Assembly: GCF_029893345.1 (NCBI RefSeq)
Contig: NZ_JARXVE010000003.1
Span: forward strand, 186,001 to 250,000
DNA length: 64,000 bases
Origin: Mycolicibacterium frederiksbergense
Lineage (GTDB): Bacteria > Actinomycetota > Actinomycetes > Mycobacteriales > Mycobacteriaceae
Direction of reading: 5' to 3'
In this document: piece after piece, positions 20,401 to 28,335 of the stretch
Position numbering within the stretch: the stretch's first letter is position 1
Layout: every line of letters begins with the position of its first letter
The notes under the pieces: generated by a model
What the model saw: the letters and a program-made list of their open reading frames with translations, nothing else
The model's database searches: none
What the model was told of the DNA's origin: nothing
Made by a program: the position numbers and the translations under genes

Positions 20401-21401
20401 TACAGCGGCAGTACCTCGGTGTTGCGCAGGTCTTTCAAAGCCTCTGCGGTGTCCCGGATTTCGCGTTCACCGGACAGGAACACCAGCACGTCGCCCGGCG
20501 GCTCGGCTTCCAGTTCGCGGACCGCGTCGACGATGGCCTCGGTGGGGTCGCGCACCTCGGTGCGCACGATCTCGTGATCGGGATCGTCGGGATCGTCATC
20601 GTCGGACGGCGGCGCGGGGACTTCCAGCGGCCGGTACCGGATCTCGACCGGATAGGTGCGCCCCGACACCTCGACGATCGGCGCATCACCGCTGAGCCCA
20701 TTTTCGGCACCACCGAAGTGAGCCGCGAACCGCTCCGGCTCGATGGTGGCCGAGGTGACGATGACCTTGAGGTCGGGACGACGCGGCAGCAGCTCGCGCA
20801 GGTAGCCGAGCAGGAAGTCGATGTTGAGGCTGCGCTCGTGGGCCTCATCGAGGATCAGCGTGTCGTAGCGCAGCAGCCTGCGGTCCCGTTGAATCTCGGC
20901 GAGCAGAATGCCGTCGGTCATCAGCTTGATCAGGGTCGAGTCGCTGGCCTGGTCGGTGAAGCGCACGGTGTAGCCGACGGCGTCGCCGAGCGGGGTGCCC
21001 AGTTCGTCGGCGATGCGCTGGGCCACGGTGCGCGCCGCCAACCGGCGGGGCTGGGTGTGGCCGATGGTGCCGCGGATGCCGCGGCCCAGGTCCAAGCAGA
21101 TCTTCGGCAGCTGGGTGGTCTTGCCCGAGCCGGTCGCCCCGGCGACCACCACCACCTGGTTTTCGCTGATGGCCTTGGCCAGCTCGTCGCGGTGTTCACT
21201 GACCGGCAGGTCCGGGTAGGTGATGGTGGGCACGGCGGCCTGGCGGGTGAGGACCAGGGCCTCGGCGGCCGCGAACTGTTCGACGAGATTCTGCGGAACC
21301 TCGCCACGGAGATTGCGCAGCCGGCGACCCATCCGCGCGGCGTCACGGATCGTCAGGCCGTCGAGGCGGGAGCGCAGCTCGGCGATTGACGGTTCGGACA
21401 C
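17496..21401 (-). CDS. hrpA: ATP-dependent RNA helicase HrpA
   Basis: The protein has 1301 residues with GTG 21401 (VSEPSIAELRSRLDGL) as the likely start. DEAH-box motifs are intact: GATGSGKTTQ (~88-97), DEAH (~185), VTSAT, TNVAETSLTVPGI and QRAGRSGR (~405). These are followed by the helicase-associated and OB regions and a long C-terminal DUF3418-type domain. Full-length HrpA proteins are ~1300 residues, so the gene looks complete. HrpA unwinds RNA with ATP and acts in mRNA processing and ribosome-associated RNA quality control in the cytoplasm. The gene is single, with a strong hairpin immediately behind it. Confidence 0.95.
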   Translation of the reverse strand: MSEPSIAELRSRLDGLTIRDAARMGRRLRNLRGEVPQNLVEQFAAAEALVLTRQAAVPTITYPDLPVSEHRDELAKAISENQVVVVAGATGSGKTTQLPKICLDLGRGIRGTIGHTQPRRLAARTVAQRIADELGTPLGDAVGYTVRFTDQASDSTLIKLMTDGILLAEIQRDRRLLRYDTLILDEAHERSLNIDFLLGYLRELLPRRPDLKVIVTSATIEPERFAAHFGGAENGLSGDAPIVEVSGRTYPVEIRYRPLEVPAPPSDDDDPDDPDHEIVRTEVRDPTEAIVDAVRELEAEPPGDVLVFLSGEREIRDTAEALKDLRNTEVLPLYARLPTADQQKVFQPSHSGRRIVLATNVAETSLTVPGIRYVVDPGTARISRYSRRTKVQRLPIEPISQASAAQRAGRSGRTAPGVCIRLYSEQDFESRPRYTDPEILRTNLAAVILQMAALQLGDIAEFPFLDPPDARSIRDGVQLLQELGAFDASGALTDVGRRLARLPLDPRVGRMILQADTEGCVREVLVLAAALSIPDPRERPSDKEEAARQKHARFADDSSDFVSYLNLWNYLREQRNQLSGNAFRRMCREEFLHYLRIREWQDLTGQLRSIARDIGIREGDEPAEPASIHAALTAGLLSHVGLREGESRDYQGARNTKFVLAPGSVLTKKPPRWIVVADLVETSRLFGRVAAKVEPEAIERVAGHLVHRNYSEPHWEAKRGAVMAFERVTLYGLPLVPRRKVGYAQIEPELCRELFVRHALVEGDWQTRHHFFRDNARLREELEEIEERARRRDLLVGDDDIYALYDARIPADIVSARHFDAWWKKQRHKTPDLLTFTRDDLLRSEDGADNPDTWQAGDLELPLTYRFEPGAADDGVTVHVPVGVLARLGGDGFAWQVPALREELVTALIKSLPKDLRRNFVPAPDTARAILGDIDPSAGSLLDEVQRELRRRSGILVPIDAFDLSKIPDHLRMTFAVEAADGKEVARGKDIDALREQLAVPVAQAVAAALGGDLERTGLRAWPDDLDELPRTVENVSGGHTVRGYPAFVDTGKAVDIKVFANPAEQAAAMRPGLRRLLRLTAPSPVKAIERGLSTRTRLALNANPDGTLAALLEDCADAAADVLLQKPVWTKAEFAAVVDRAGKELGPTTQAGVSRVEKVLAAAHEVGVALPDKPSAVQADAVADIRSQLDRLLPNGFVTITGIARLTDLARYVTAIARRLERLPQGLAADRERMARVHAVEDAYDDVVAALSAARAEDPKVRDIAWQIEELRVSLWVQQLGTPRPVSEQRIYKAIDAVTR

Positions 21402-21504
21402 TCGATCAAGGATAGGTGCCGTCACCACCGGCCTGGCCAACGCCGCCGGGTACGGTGGGCCTGCAGCGGCCCGTGAATGCAGAAAGGCGCAGCGCTACAC
21501 GGAC

Positions 21505-22059
21505 ATGGATCGCCCGAACTTCAAATACAGTCCCAACGCGTATGACATCGCCTTTGAAGACTTGGACGGCGTCTGTGCCTGCTGCGACGAGTCTCGGTCT
21601 CTGAAATACCGCGGGCCGTTCTACTGCTCCGGGGACGAGCCGGACTATATCTGCCCGTGGTGCATCGCAGACGGTCGAGCCGCCGCGAAATTTGGCGGAT
21701 CATTCGGAGCATTTACCGGCTGGATGGACATTGAAGGCGTCTCTCCCGATCCGAACGACCCACCACCCGCCATCCCGCGAGAGCTGCTGCTGAATATCAC
21801 CGACCGGACGCCGGGCTATTTTTCCTGGCAGCAATCCGTCTGGCTGACCCACTGCAACGAACCCTGCGCGTTTCTGGGCAAGACGGATCGCGAAGCGCTC
21901 GAACCGATCCTCGACGAAATCCGACCCGATATCGAACGCACTTACACGCGCGATCCGGACTGGGTACTGGAGCATCTGACCGAAGACGGCATGATCGCCG
22001 GCTGCTTGTTCAAATGCGTCCATTGCGGCCGGCACCGTCTGCACGTCGACATGGGCTAG
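21505..22059 (+). CDS. CbrC-family protein (UPF0167)
   Basis: The protein has 184 residues from the ATG after an AGAAAGG ribosome site. It shows the CbrC arrangement: FKYSPNAYD, then Cys pairs CACC and CPWC in VCACCDESRSLKY...DYICPWCIADG, PRELLLNITDRTPGYFSWQQ, WLTHCNEPCAFLG and a C-terminal CVHCGRHRLHVD knuckle. The E. coli member is linked to colicin E2 tolerance. Here it is the first gene of a three-gene cassette with an immunity-type protein and a PASTA lipoprotein. Base composition falls through the cassette. Confidence 0.85.
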   Translation: MDRPNFKYSPNAYDIAFEDLDGVCACCDESRSLKYRGPFYCSGDEPDYICPWCIADGRAAAKFGGSFGAFTGWMDIEGVSPDPNDPPPAIPRELLLNITDRTPGYFSWQQSVWLTHCNEPCAFLGKTDREALEPILDEIRPDIERTYTRDPDWVLEHLTEDGMIAGCLFKCVHCGRHRLHVDMG

Positions 22060-22066
22060 GACAATC

Positions 22067-22674
22067 GTGGGCTATTACGTGGTCAAATATGAATCTGATA
22101 CTCCAGGGTGCCCTACAGTCCTCAAGGAAGTCTGAATCTCGACTGGCAGTGGGATGAATTCGATCCAAATCCGGATAGCTTCAACATCGCAGGCGATTAT
22201 GTTTATTCGATCAAGCATCGCCTGATCGATTTTGATTTCTGGAATGCGAAGTGCCTTGCGTCGGCTGAGTTCATCGATCTCGCGAGGGATTTTTCGGCCG
22301 AGTTCAGGACCATCCCGGTGGCATTCAAGTATCCGAACGGCGAATTCTCGCAAAAGCAATACTTCTACGTCCTGTGGAAGGATTGGCACTCATTAATCGA
22401 CCTGGACAAGTCGAGCTATATAGTCAGCGAAGACCTTCATTGCGCCAGAGTGAAAGATAAGTACTTTCAAGATCACTGGCATATGCAGGAGATCTCACAA
22501 TTCGTTGTCGACCCGCAAAAGGACCCGCACCGGCATATTTTCAGGTCCATCGACTTGCGAAACGAAGCAATCTGCTCGGAATCCTTCATGCGCATGTGCA
22601 AACAGCGCAAGATGAAGGGTATCGAGTTCGTGCCCATTGAAGACGCGAAGCTGATCGACCCTTTTGGAGCGTGA
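22067..22674 (+). pseudogene. Imm11/Imm43-like immunity protein, apparent frameshift
   Basis: A GTG at 22067, seven bases after the cbrC stop, begins VGYYVVKYESDTPGCP and then runs out of frame. The rest of the protein continues one frame over from CPYSPQGSLNLDWQWDEFD to DPFGA. One missing C in the run at 22111-22113 would join them into ~202 residues. Features such as YFYVLWKDWHSLIDLDKSSYI and the C-terminal KMKGIEFVPIEDAKL match polymorphic-toxin immunity proteins of the Imm11/DUF1629 type. Alternatively GTG 22108 starts a 188-residue shorter protein lacking the first strand. Codon use is AT-richer than neighbours, suggesting transfer. Confidence 0.7.
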
Positions 22675-22987
22675 TTGTTCGGGATGCCAAAGTATTGAAG
22701 GCGCGGATCGCTGTCGCGGCGCATGTGGGTCTGGTGATGTTTGCGATGACATCCTGCGCAGCTGAGGAAGCGTCGTCTGATGAGATCGTCCTCCCCAACC
22801 TGGTCGGCCTGTACTGGAAAGACGCCTTCAAGCAGCTACAGACCGCAGGGTGGACGGGAGTGATCGACAAGGGTCCATACCTCGAAGTGGAACCGAAAGA
22901 CCGGGGCCGCATCATTGTTCAACACCCCGGCGGGGCGAGCGGGTAAGTCGCGACGCGGTTATCACCCTGCAGTTCGGCTCGCTTTGA
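22671..22987 (+). pseudogene. PASTA-domain lipoprotein, apparent frameshift near the end
   Basis: It starts at a GTG overlapping the immunity gene stop (GTGA). A signal sequence with a lipobox-like FAMTSC is followed by a single PASTA-like domain (LPNLVGLYWKDAFKQLQTAGWTG...RGRIIVQHPG). The frame as sequenced stops at 22946. Reading one frame over from 22937 gives ERVSRDAVITLQFGSL, the usual last strand of such mycobacterial PASTA lipoproteins, ending at 22987. One missing base near 22930-22936 explains this. The 91-residue product would lack that strand. Confidence 0.65.
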
Positions 22988-23092
22988 TCTCCATGCAGTG
23001 TCTCGATGATGCGATCACGTTCGCGCAGTAGCTGATTCGCAACGCGGTATCACCCGCGATATCGCATGTTCGATCCGCACAGGGACCGTGAG

Positions 23093-23986
23093 CTAAACCC
23101 GATCCGGCGACCAGTACGCCAGCATCTCGGCGAGGGTCTCGAACGCCGGCTTGGACACCCCGTAGGCCGCCTCGAAGTGGATGCTCAGCGGGAAGCCCAA
23201 CTCGCCAACCCCGTCGATCACCCGCTTGTACAGATCGAGCATCATCCGGCGTTTCTCGGCCGGCTCCAGCCCCGCCAACCGAGTGACGAATTCCTGCTCG
23301 GCGGCCACCGCCGGATTGCCCGGGTCCTGGATGAGCCAGTTGATCAGCCCGACCTTGGTCTCCATCTTCGGGACGAATCCGAAGGACAGCAGGATCTCCG
23401 GCCGGTGCTCGGTGGTCTTGGCGAACTCGGTCAGGAACCCGACGATGGCGTCGGAGTACAGCAGCTGCGTCATGCCGTAGGTAGCGCCCTGATCGAACTT
23501 GAAGTTGAACCGTCCCTGCTCGCCCTCACGGGTGGGGATCAGGATGGCGCCGCGGTTGGGCACCAGCTGCTCGTAGATCGACAGCGCGTCGGTGGGTGCG
23601 ACACCGTCGCCCTCGCCGTCCTTCATGGTGCGGGGCACGCCGACGAACGCGATGCCGTCGAAGCCCGCGCCGTTGAGATCGGTCAGCCGCTTGCCGAGCG
23701 CATCCTGATCCAGGAACGACGTGACCTGAGTGCACAAGCCGCGCAGTCCGGGGAGCTCAGGCTGGATGATCTTCCAGTAGTCGAGCACGTCCATCTTGGG
23801 TTTCATCTCGATGGGACGGTCGTCGTCCTCATCGATCATCCCGGGGATCATGACGTGCCGGATCCGGCCCGCGATACCCGTCTCCGCGGACAACGCCAGC
23901 ACCTTGCGGGCCTCGTCAACGGCATACTGCGCGCCCCGCTCGACGTTCGGGGGCACCAGTTCCAGCGCAATCGTGTTCAACGGCAC
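23093..23986 (-). CDS. Mycobacterial-type methylenetetrahydrofolate reductase-like protein
   Basis: The protein has about 297 residues; GTG 23986 (or TTG 23989) starts VPLNTIALELVPPN. The TIM-barrel-type sequence (ELVPPNVERG, GIAGRIRHVMIPGMIDEDDD, FDGIAFVGVPRTMKDGEG, NFKFDQGATYGMTQLLYSD, LLSFGFVPKMETKVGLI) matches the divergent family annotated as MTHFR in mycobacteria, the Rv2172c type. These enzymes reduce 5,10-methylene-THF to 5-methyl-THF for methionine synthesis. The phrase FNFKFDQGATYGMTQL is the expected folate-barrel block. It stands alone, and no riboswitch-like structure was recognised upstream. Confidence 0.7.
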   Translation of the reverse strand: MPLNTIALELVPPNVERGAQYAVDEARKVLALSAETGIAGRIRHVMIPGMIDEDDDRPIEMKPKMDVLDYWKIIQPELPGLRGLCTQVTSFLDQDALGKRLTDLNGAGFDGIAFVGVPRTMKDGEGDGVAPTDALSIYEQLVPNRGAILIPTREGEQGRFNFKFDQGATYGMTQLLYSDAIVGFLTEFAKTTEHRPEILLSFGFVPKMETKVGLINWLIQDPGNPAVAAEQEFVTRLAGLEPAEKRRMMLDLYKRVIDGVGELGFPLSIHFEAAYGVSKPAFETLAEMLAYWSPDRV

Positions 23987-24073
23987 CAATCCACCCTACG
24001 GAGGCGTGTTGGCGGCAACGCGGGTTGGGTCAGTCCGGTCCTGGCCCACAGCCACCCGTGATAAACCTCCGAC

Positions 24074-24835
24074 ATGGCCGAACACGTCACCTTCCCCAGT
24101 GCAACGGGCCCGATGCTGGCGGGTTTGATCGATCGACCCGCAGGACCGGTGCGGGGCTGGGGGGTGTTCTCGCACGGCTTCACGCTGGGCAAGGACTCGC
24201 CGGCGGCGGCCCGGATCTGCAAGCAGCTGGCCAGTGACGGCATCGGGATGCTGCGTTTCGATGCGCTGGGCCTGGGCGACTCCGAGGGCGACTGGGGAGA
24301 TGGTTCGTTCACTGTGAAGGCCAACGACGTCATCGAAGCTTGCAAGTTCATGGCCGAGCGCGGCACCCCCGCCGACATCCTGATCGGCCATTCCTTCGGT
24401 GGCGCCGCGGCGATCGCCGCCGCCCGGGAGTGCCCAGGGGTGCGGGCCGTGGTCACCGTGGGTGCACCGTTCGATCCGACCCACGTCGAGCACCAATACG
24501 ACGCGGTGATCGAGCAGGTGCTGGCCGAGGGCAGTGGCCAGTGGATGGTCGGCGGCAAGACCCTGACCCTCAAACGGGCGTTCGTCGAGGACGTCCGCGC
24601 CGCCCAGCTGCGCGACAAGATCAAGGCCCTCAAGCTGCCGCTGCTGATCCTGCACTCCCCGACCGACAACACCGTCGGGATCAAGAACGCCAGCGACATC
24701 TTCCGTACCGCCCGCCACCCGCGAAGTTTCGTCTCGCTGGAGGGCTCCAATCATCTGCTGACCGGTCCCGGGCAGGCCAAACGCGCCGGACGGATCATCG
24801 GTGCGTGGGCCGACGCCTATCTCGAGGAGAAATGA
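24074..24835 (+). CDS. Alpha/beta hydrolase
   Basis: The protein has 253 residues from an ATG. The catalytic triad is visible: nucleophile elbow IGHSFGGAAA, acid in HSPTDNTVG and His in EGSNHLLTG. GVFSHGFTLGKDS supplies the oxyanion-hole segment. It resembles the bacterial hydrolases often paired or fused with OsmC domains, but no OsmC gene is nearby. It is cytosolic and the substrate is unknown. Its 3' end overlaps the convergent TetR gene by 19 bp. Confidence 0.85.
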   Translation: MAEHVTFPSATGPMLAGLIDRPAGPVRGWGVFSHGFTLGKDSPAAARICKQLASDGIGMLRFDALGLGDSEGDWGDGSFTVKANDVIEACKFMAERGTPADILIGHSFGGAAAIAAARECPGVRAVVTVGAPFDPTHVEHQYDAVIEQVLAEGSGQWMVGGKTLTLKRAFVEDVRAAQLRDKIKALKLPLLILHSPTDNTVGIKNASDIFRTARHPRSFVSLEGSNHLLTGPGQAKRAGRIIGAWADAYLEEK

Positions 24836-25458
24836 CCGGACCGCGCGGCGTGATCGGCGGCCACGGCCGTGGCGATCGCCTGCAGCTGTCGTTCCAGGTG
24901 CTCGGCGTCGGCATAGGTCCGGTCGCCGCTGACAAACCGAAGGAAGACTCCAGCGATGAAGGTCAGCACCGCTGAGCTCTGCGCCTCGATGAGCTCCGGA
25001 TCAGTGATTTCGGGCTGTACATGCGCAATGGCGTCGCGGGCCATCTCGGTGACCCGCCGCAGGAACGGCTGCGAGGTCTCGACGAGTTCGGGGTCGCGTG
25101 CGGCGTTCAGCAACAACTCGTGCCGGGCCTTGTTGAGCAGCAGCCCGTCGCCATCGGCCTGGATCAACACAAGCTGCGCGAGCCGTCCGAACGGTGTTGA
25201 GGATTCGGTTCTCGCATCGCTCAACGACAGCAGGTTGGCGGTGTCGATCTCAGCAACCCGCTTCCCTACCGCCTGCAGCAGCGCCGCCCGGGTCCGGTAG
25301 TAGTACGACGTGGTGCCATCGGGCACGCCCGCGTAGCGGTCGACGTTCTGGTGGGTCAGCCCCCGGGAACCGTGCTCGGCCAGTACCGCGATCGCGGCAG
25401 AACTGAGTTCGCGGCGACGCTCCTGACCGTCACGTTTACGCGGGGACGAGGCACTCAC
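24817..25458 (-). CDS. TetR-family transcriptional regulator
   Basis: The protein has 213 residues from the GTG inside the GTGA overlap with the upstream SDR gene. The HTH is SSAAIAVLAEHGSRGLTHQNVDRYAGVPDGTTSYYYRTRAALLQAV; the remainder is an all-helical ligand-binding domain. Being coupled to the SDR and next to a long palindrome in front of the divergent operon, it is the likely repressor of both directions and probably binds a metabolite of the pathway. Confidence 0.88.
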   Translation of the reverse strand: MSASSPRKRDGQERRRELSSAAIAVLAEHGSRGLTHQNVDRYAGVPDGTTSYYYRTRAALLQAVGKRVAEIDTANLLSLSDARTESSTPFGRLAQLVLIQADGDGLLLNKARHELLLNAARDPELVETSQPFLRRVTEMARDAIAHVQPEITDPELIEAQSSAVLTFIAGVFLRFVSGDRTYADAEHLERQLQAIATAVAADHAARSGHFSSR

Positions 25459-26225
25459 CTCAGAACCGTACCGCCATCGATATTGATGACCTGACCATTG
25501 ATCCATGCCCCCTCGTCGGAGATGAGGAAGGCAACCAACGCCGCGACGTCCTCAGGTTCACCCACCCGGTCGCCGCGGATGCGCTTGAGCGCTGCGGCCT
25601 CCAGGTCGGGCCACTGCGGCGCGGACCTGATCGCCTCGGTCGCGGTGAATCCGGGCGCGACGGCATTGCAGCGGATTCCGTCCTTACCCCACCGCGCCGC
25701 CACATGCCGGGTCAGCGCTCCAATCCCGGCCTTCGCGGTGGCATAGGCCGGACGGGTCGGCTCGCCTTGGAACGCCGCAGCCGACGACATGTTGACGATC
25801 GACCCGCCGCCACGCGAAAGAATCTGCGGGATAGCGTGTTTCAGCGCGGCCACATAGCCGCGCAAGCTGACCGTCATGACCCGGTCCCAGACGTCCAGCT
25901 CGATGTCGACGACGTCGGTGTCGGCACGCAATGTGGCCATGTCGGCGCCCACGGTGAACAATGCGTCGACCCCGCCGTAGGTGTCCGCCGCCGTCTCGAT
26001 CAACCCGGCCACCGAATCCGGTTCGGCCAGGTCGAAATCCACGGCGGTCGCGGTGCCGCCGGCGGCGGTGATCCGCTCCGCGGTCCGTCGCGCAGCATCT
26101 GCGGCCACGTCGCCGACCACCACGTAGGCGCCGTCCTCAGCGAGCCGGGCGGCGGTCGCCGCCCCGATGCCGGTCGCTCCGCCGGCGATCACCACCACAG
26201 TCTCGGTCAACCCGCGCAGCCCCAT
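25455..26225 (-). CDS. Short-chain dehydrogenase/reductase
   Basis: The protein has 256 residues from an ATG. The cofactor motif is GGATGIGAA, the catalytic Ser lies in VNMSSAAAF, and Tyr/Lys in YATAK. The C-terminal NAVAPGFTATEAI and GQVINIDGGTVLR are typical classical-SDR blocks. It has a tetrameric SDR length and is NAD(P)-dependent. It is the first gene of the SDR-TetR operon, divergent from the MBL-SDR-sulfotransferase-ADH operon, and is likely part of the same catabolic pathway. Confidence 0.88.
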   Translation of the reverse strand: MGLRGLTETVVVIAGGATGIGAATAARLAEDGAYVVVGDVAADAARRTAERITAAGGTATAVDFDLAEPDSVAGLIETAADTYGGVDALFTVGADMATLRADTDVVDIELDVWDRVMTVSLRGYVAALKHAIPQILSRGGGSIVNMSSAAAFQGEPTRPAYATAKAGIGALTRHVAARWGKDGIRCNAVAPGFTATEAIRSAPQWPDLEAAALKRIRGDRVGEPEDVAALVAFLISDEGAWINGQVINIDGGTVLR

Positions 26226-26278
26226 CCCGGCTCCTCTCAGCTCACAATTCAGATCCCTCTGTTATCGGCCTCACATTA

Positions 26279-26318
26279 CCTCTATAGTCCTAGAGCATTA
26301 ACTCTAGGAATCTAGAGG
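26279..26318. promoter_or_regulatory. 40-bp palindromic operator for the divergent TetR locus
   Basis: Two 17-bp arms (26279-26295 and 26302-26318) with two mismatches surround a 6-base spacer. The inner part is TCCTAGAG-CATTAA-CTCTAGGA with perfect arms. It lies 53 bp from the SDR start and 12 bp from the MBL gene start, ending right before the AAAGGAG ribosome site. The size and symmetry fit a TetR-family operator controlling both operons. Confidence 0.75.
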
Positions 26319-26330
26319 AAAGGAGCGATC

Positions 26331-27575
26331 ATGGCGGGAATCCACCGCAAACGACCAGGTGCGGACGCCCTTGCCACGGCCACTGGGGAGCCGGCGACAC
26401 CGCTGGGCAACGACATCTGGATGTCACCGGGGGTGTCCAACTCCTATGCCCTGGCCACCGACGATGGACGCGTCATCATCAACGGCGGCCTGTTCTTCGA
26501 AGGGGCACTGCGTCACAAGGCGTTCCAGGAAGTCCCCGGCCCAACCCGGACGATCGTCATCACCCAGGGGCACGCCGACCATTGGGGCGGCGTGAACGCA
26601 CTGCGCGAACCGGGAACCGACGTGGTGATGCACTCCAACTACCGGTACTGGCGCGATGACAACATCCGGCTGCCCGGATTCCGGGCACCCAAGACAGCGT
26701 TCGCATTTCAGAAGTTCTCCGACGCGGTCAGGGAACACCTCAAAACCATCGACCCGACAACCATCGATTTCTCGTTCCCCGAACCGACCGCCACCTTCGA
26801 CCGGAAACTGGATCTGACGATCGGCGGCAGACGACTGGAACTGGCATGGACGCCGGGTGGGGAGACCACCGATTCCCTGGTGGTGTGGCTGCCCGAGGAT
26901 CGAGTCCTGTTCACCGGCAACCTCTTCGGCCCGCTGTTCGGCCACGCACCGAACCTGATGACGATCCGCGGTGACCGCTACCGCGATCCGATCTCCTACA
27001 TCGAGTCACTGGACACGGTGCTCGCCTACGGCCCGGATCGGCTGATCACCGGCCATTTCGACCCCATCGAGGGAGCCGATCTGATCGCCGAAGAAGTCAC
27101 GGCGATGCGCGATGCCATGCAATCCGTGCACGACCAGACGATCGAACACATGCAGTCCGGATCGGATGTGTACACCGCGATGCGCACGGTCCGAATACCG
27201 CGGCACCTTGACGTCGGCGAGGGCTACGGCAAGACCTCGTGGAACGTGCGTGCCATATGGGAGCTGTACACCGGATGGTTCCAGCACCGCTCGACCACCG
27301 AACTCTACGGTGTGGCACCGCATTCGGTCGCCGCAGACATTGTTGCCGCGGCCGGTGCCGACGCGCTCGTCGCCGCGGCGCGAGCGCACGTCGAGGCCGG
27401 GCGCGCGGTCGAGGCGCTGCATCTGACCGACCTGGTACTCGTCACCGCCCCCGACCATGGCCCCGCCCGCGCAGTCGCCGCCGACGCTCACCAAGCACTA
27501 CTGGCCGATACCGAGAACTTTTGGGAGAAGGCCTGGCTCACCAATTCCATCACCAACCTGAGGACCGATAAATGA
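26331..27575 (+). CDS. Metallo-beta-lactamase-fold hydrolase, alkyl-sulfatase-like
   Basis: The protein has 414 residues from an ATG with a strong AGGAG ribosome site. The MBL metal motif reads TQGHADHWGG (79-84 = QGHADH), so the first histidine of HxHxDH is replaced by Gln. Later ligands are retained in TPGGETTDSLVVWLP, LFTGNLFGP and LITGHFDP. The C-terminal third (SWNVRAIWELYTGWFQHRSTTELYG) resembles the alkyl-sulfatase dimerisation domain. The protein may hydrolyse a sulfate or other ester with one metal site altered. It is the first gene of a four-gene operon and overlaps the next by 4 nt. Confidence 0.82.
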   Translation: MAGIHRKRPGADALATATGEPATPLGNDIWMSPGVSNSYALATDDGRVIINGGLFFEGALRHKAFQEVPGPTRTIVITQGHADHWGGVNALREPGTDVVMHSNYRYWRDDNIRLPGFRAPKTAFAFQKFSDAVREHLKTIDPTTIDFSFPEPTATFDRKLDLTIGGRRLELAWTPGGETTDSLVVWLPEDRVLFTGNLFGPLFGHAPNLMTIRGDRYRDPISYIESLDTVLAYGPDRLITGHFDPIEGADLIAEEVTAMRDAMQSVHDQTIEHMQSGSDVYTAMRTVRIPRHLDVGEGYGKTSWNVRAIWELYTGWFQHRSTTELYGVAPHSVAADIVAAAGADALVAAARAHVEAGRAVEALHLTDLVLVTAPDHGPARAVAADAHQALLADTENFWEKAWLTNSITNLRTDK

Positions 27576-28321
27576 ACAACCTGACCTTCAACTTCACCGG
27601 AACGAACGTGCTGGTGACCGGCGGCACCAGCGGCATCGGCTATGCCATCGCCAGCGATTTCGCGAAAGCCGGGGCGGCCGTGACGGTTACCGGCACACGA
27701 GGCTCGGCCGCCGATTATCCCGAGACCGACCTGAGCGCCATGGACTTCCGGCAGTGCCAGCTGGGCGACACCGATTCGATCGACGCGCTGGCCGAGTCGA
27801 TCGGTGACCTCGACGTCCTGGTCAACAACGCGGGTGGCCCATACGCCGCGCACAAGGATGAATGGGATCCCGAGGGCTACGCCGGTTCGGTGGCGGTCAA
27901 CATGTTCGCCCACATGCGGCTGAGCATGGCCTGCCACGACCGGCTCAAAGCCAGTGCGGCCGAGGGCGGGAGCTGCGTCATCAACATCATCTCGATGTCG
28001 GCTTTCGTCTCGGCAGTCAACGTGCCTGCCTACAGCTCGTCGAAGGCCGGGCTGGTCGCCCTCACCAAGAACCTGTCCCGGCGCTGGGTGGACGAGGGAA
28101 TCCGGGTCAACGCCGTCGCCCCGGGCCTGATTGATACCCGCCTGACCCACCCGGTGCTCGACATCCCCGAGATGCTCGAACCGGAGATGCGCCACACCCC
28201 GATGGCCCGGATGGGGATGCCCGACGAGGTCTCCCCCGCGGTGCTGTTCCTGTGCACCGACGCCGCCCGCTACATCACCGGGACGACCCTCGCGGTCGAC
28301 GGCGGATACCTGACGGTCTGA
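27572..28321 (+). CDS. Short-chain dehydrogenase/reductase
   Basis: The protein has 249 residues, starting in an ATGA overlap with the MBL gene. SDR motifs are TGGTSGIGYA, LVNNAGG, a serine-bearing NIISMSAFVS strand, YSSSK as the Tyr-Lys pair, and NAVAPGLIDTRL. It is NAD(P)-dependent and presumably oxidises or reduces the alcohol/ketone handled by this operon. The next gene begins 14 bp downstream. Confidence 0.88.
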   Translation: MNNLTFNFTGTNVLVTGGTSGIGYAIASDFAKAGAAVTVTGTRGSAADYPETDLSAMDFRQCQLGDTDSIDALAESIGDLDVLVNNAGGPYAAHKDEWDPEGYAGSVAVNMFAHMRLSMACHDRLKASAAEGGSCVINIISMSAFVSAVNVPAYSSSKAGLVALTKNLSRRWVDEGIRVNAVAPGLIDTRLTHPVLDIPEMLEPEMRHTPMARMGMPDEVSPAVLFLCTDAARYITGTTLAVDGGYLTV

Positions 28322-28335
28322 CGGGAGCCCGAACC

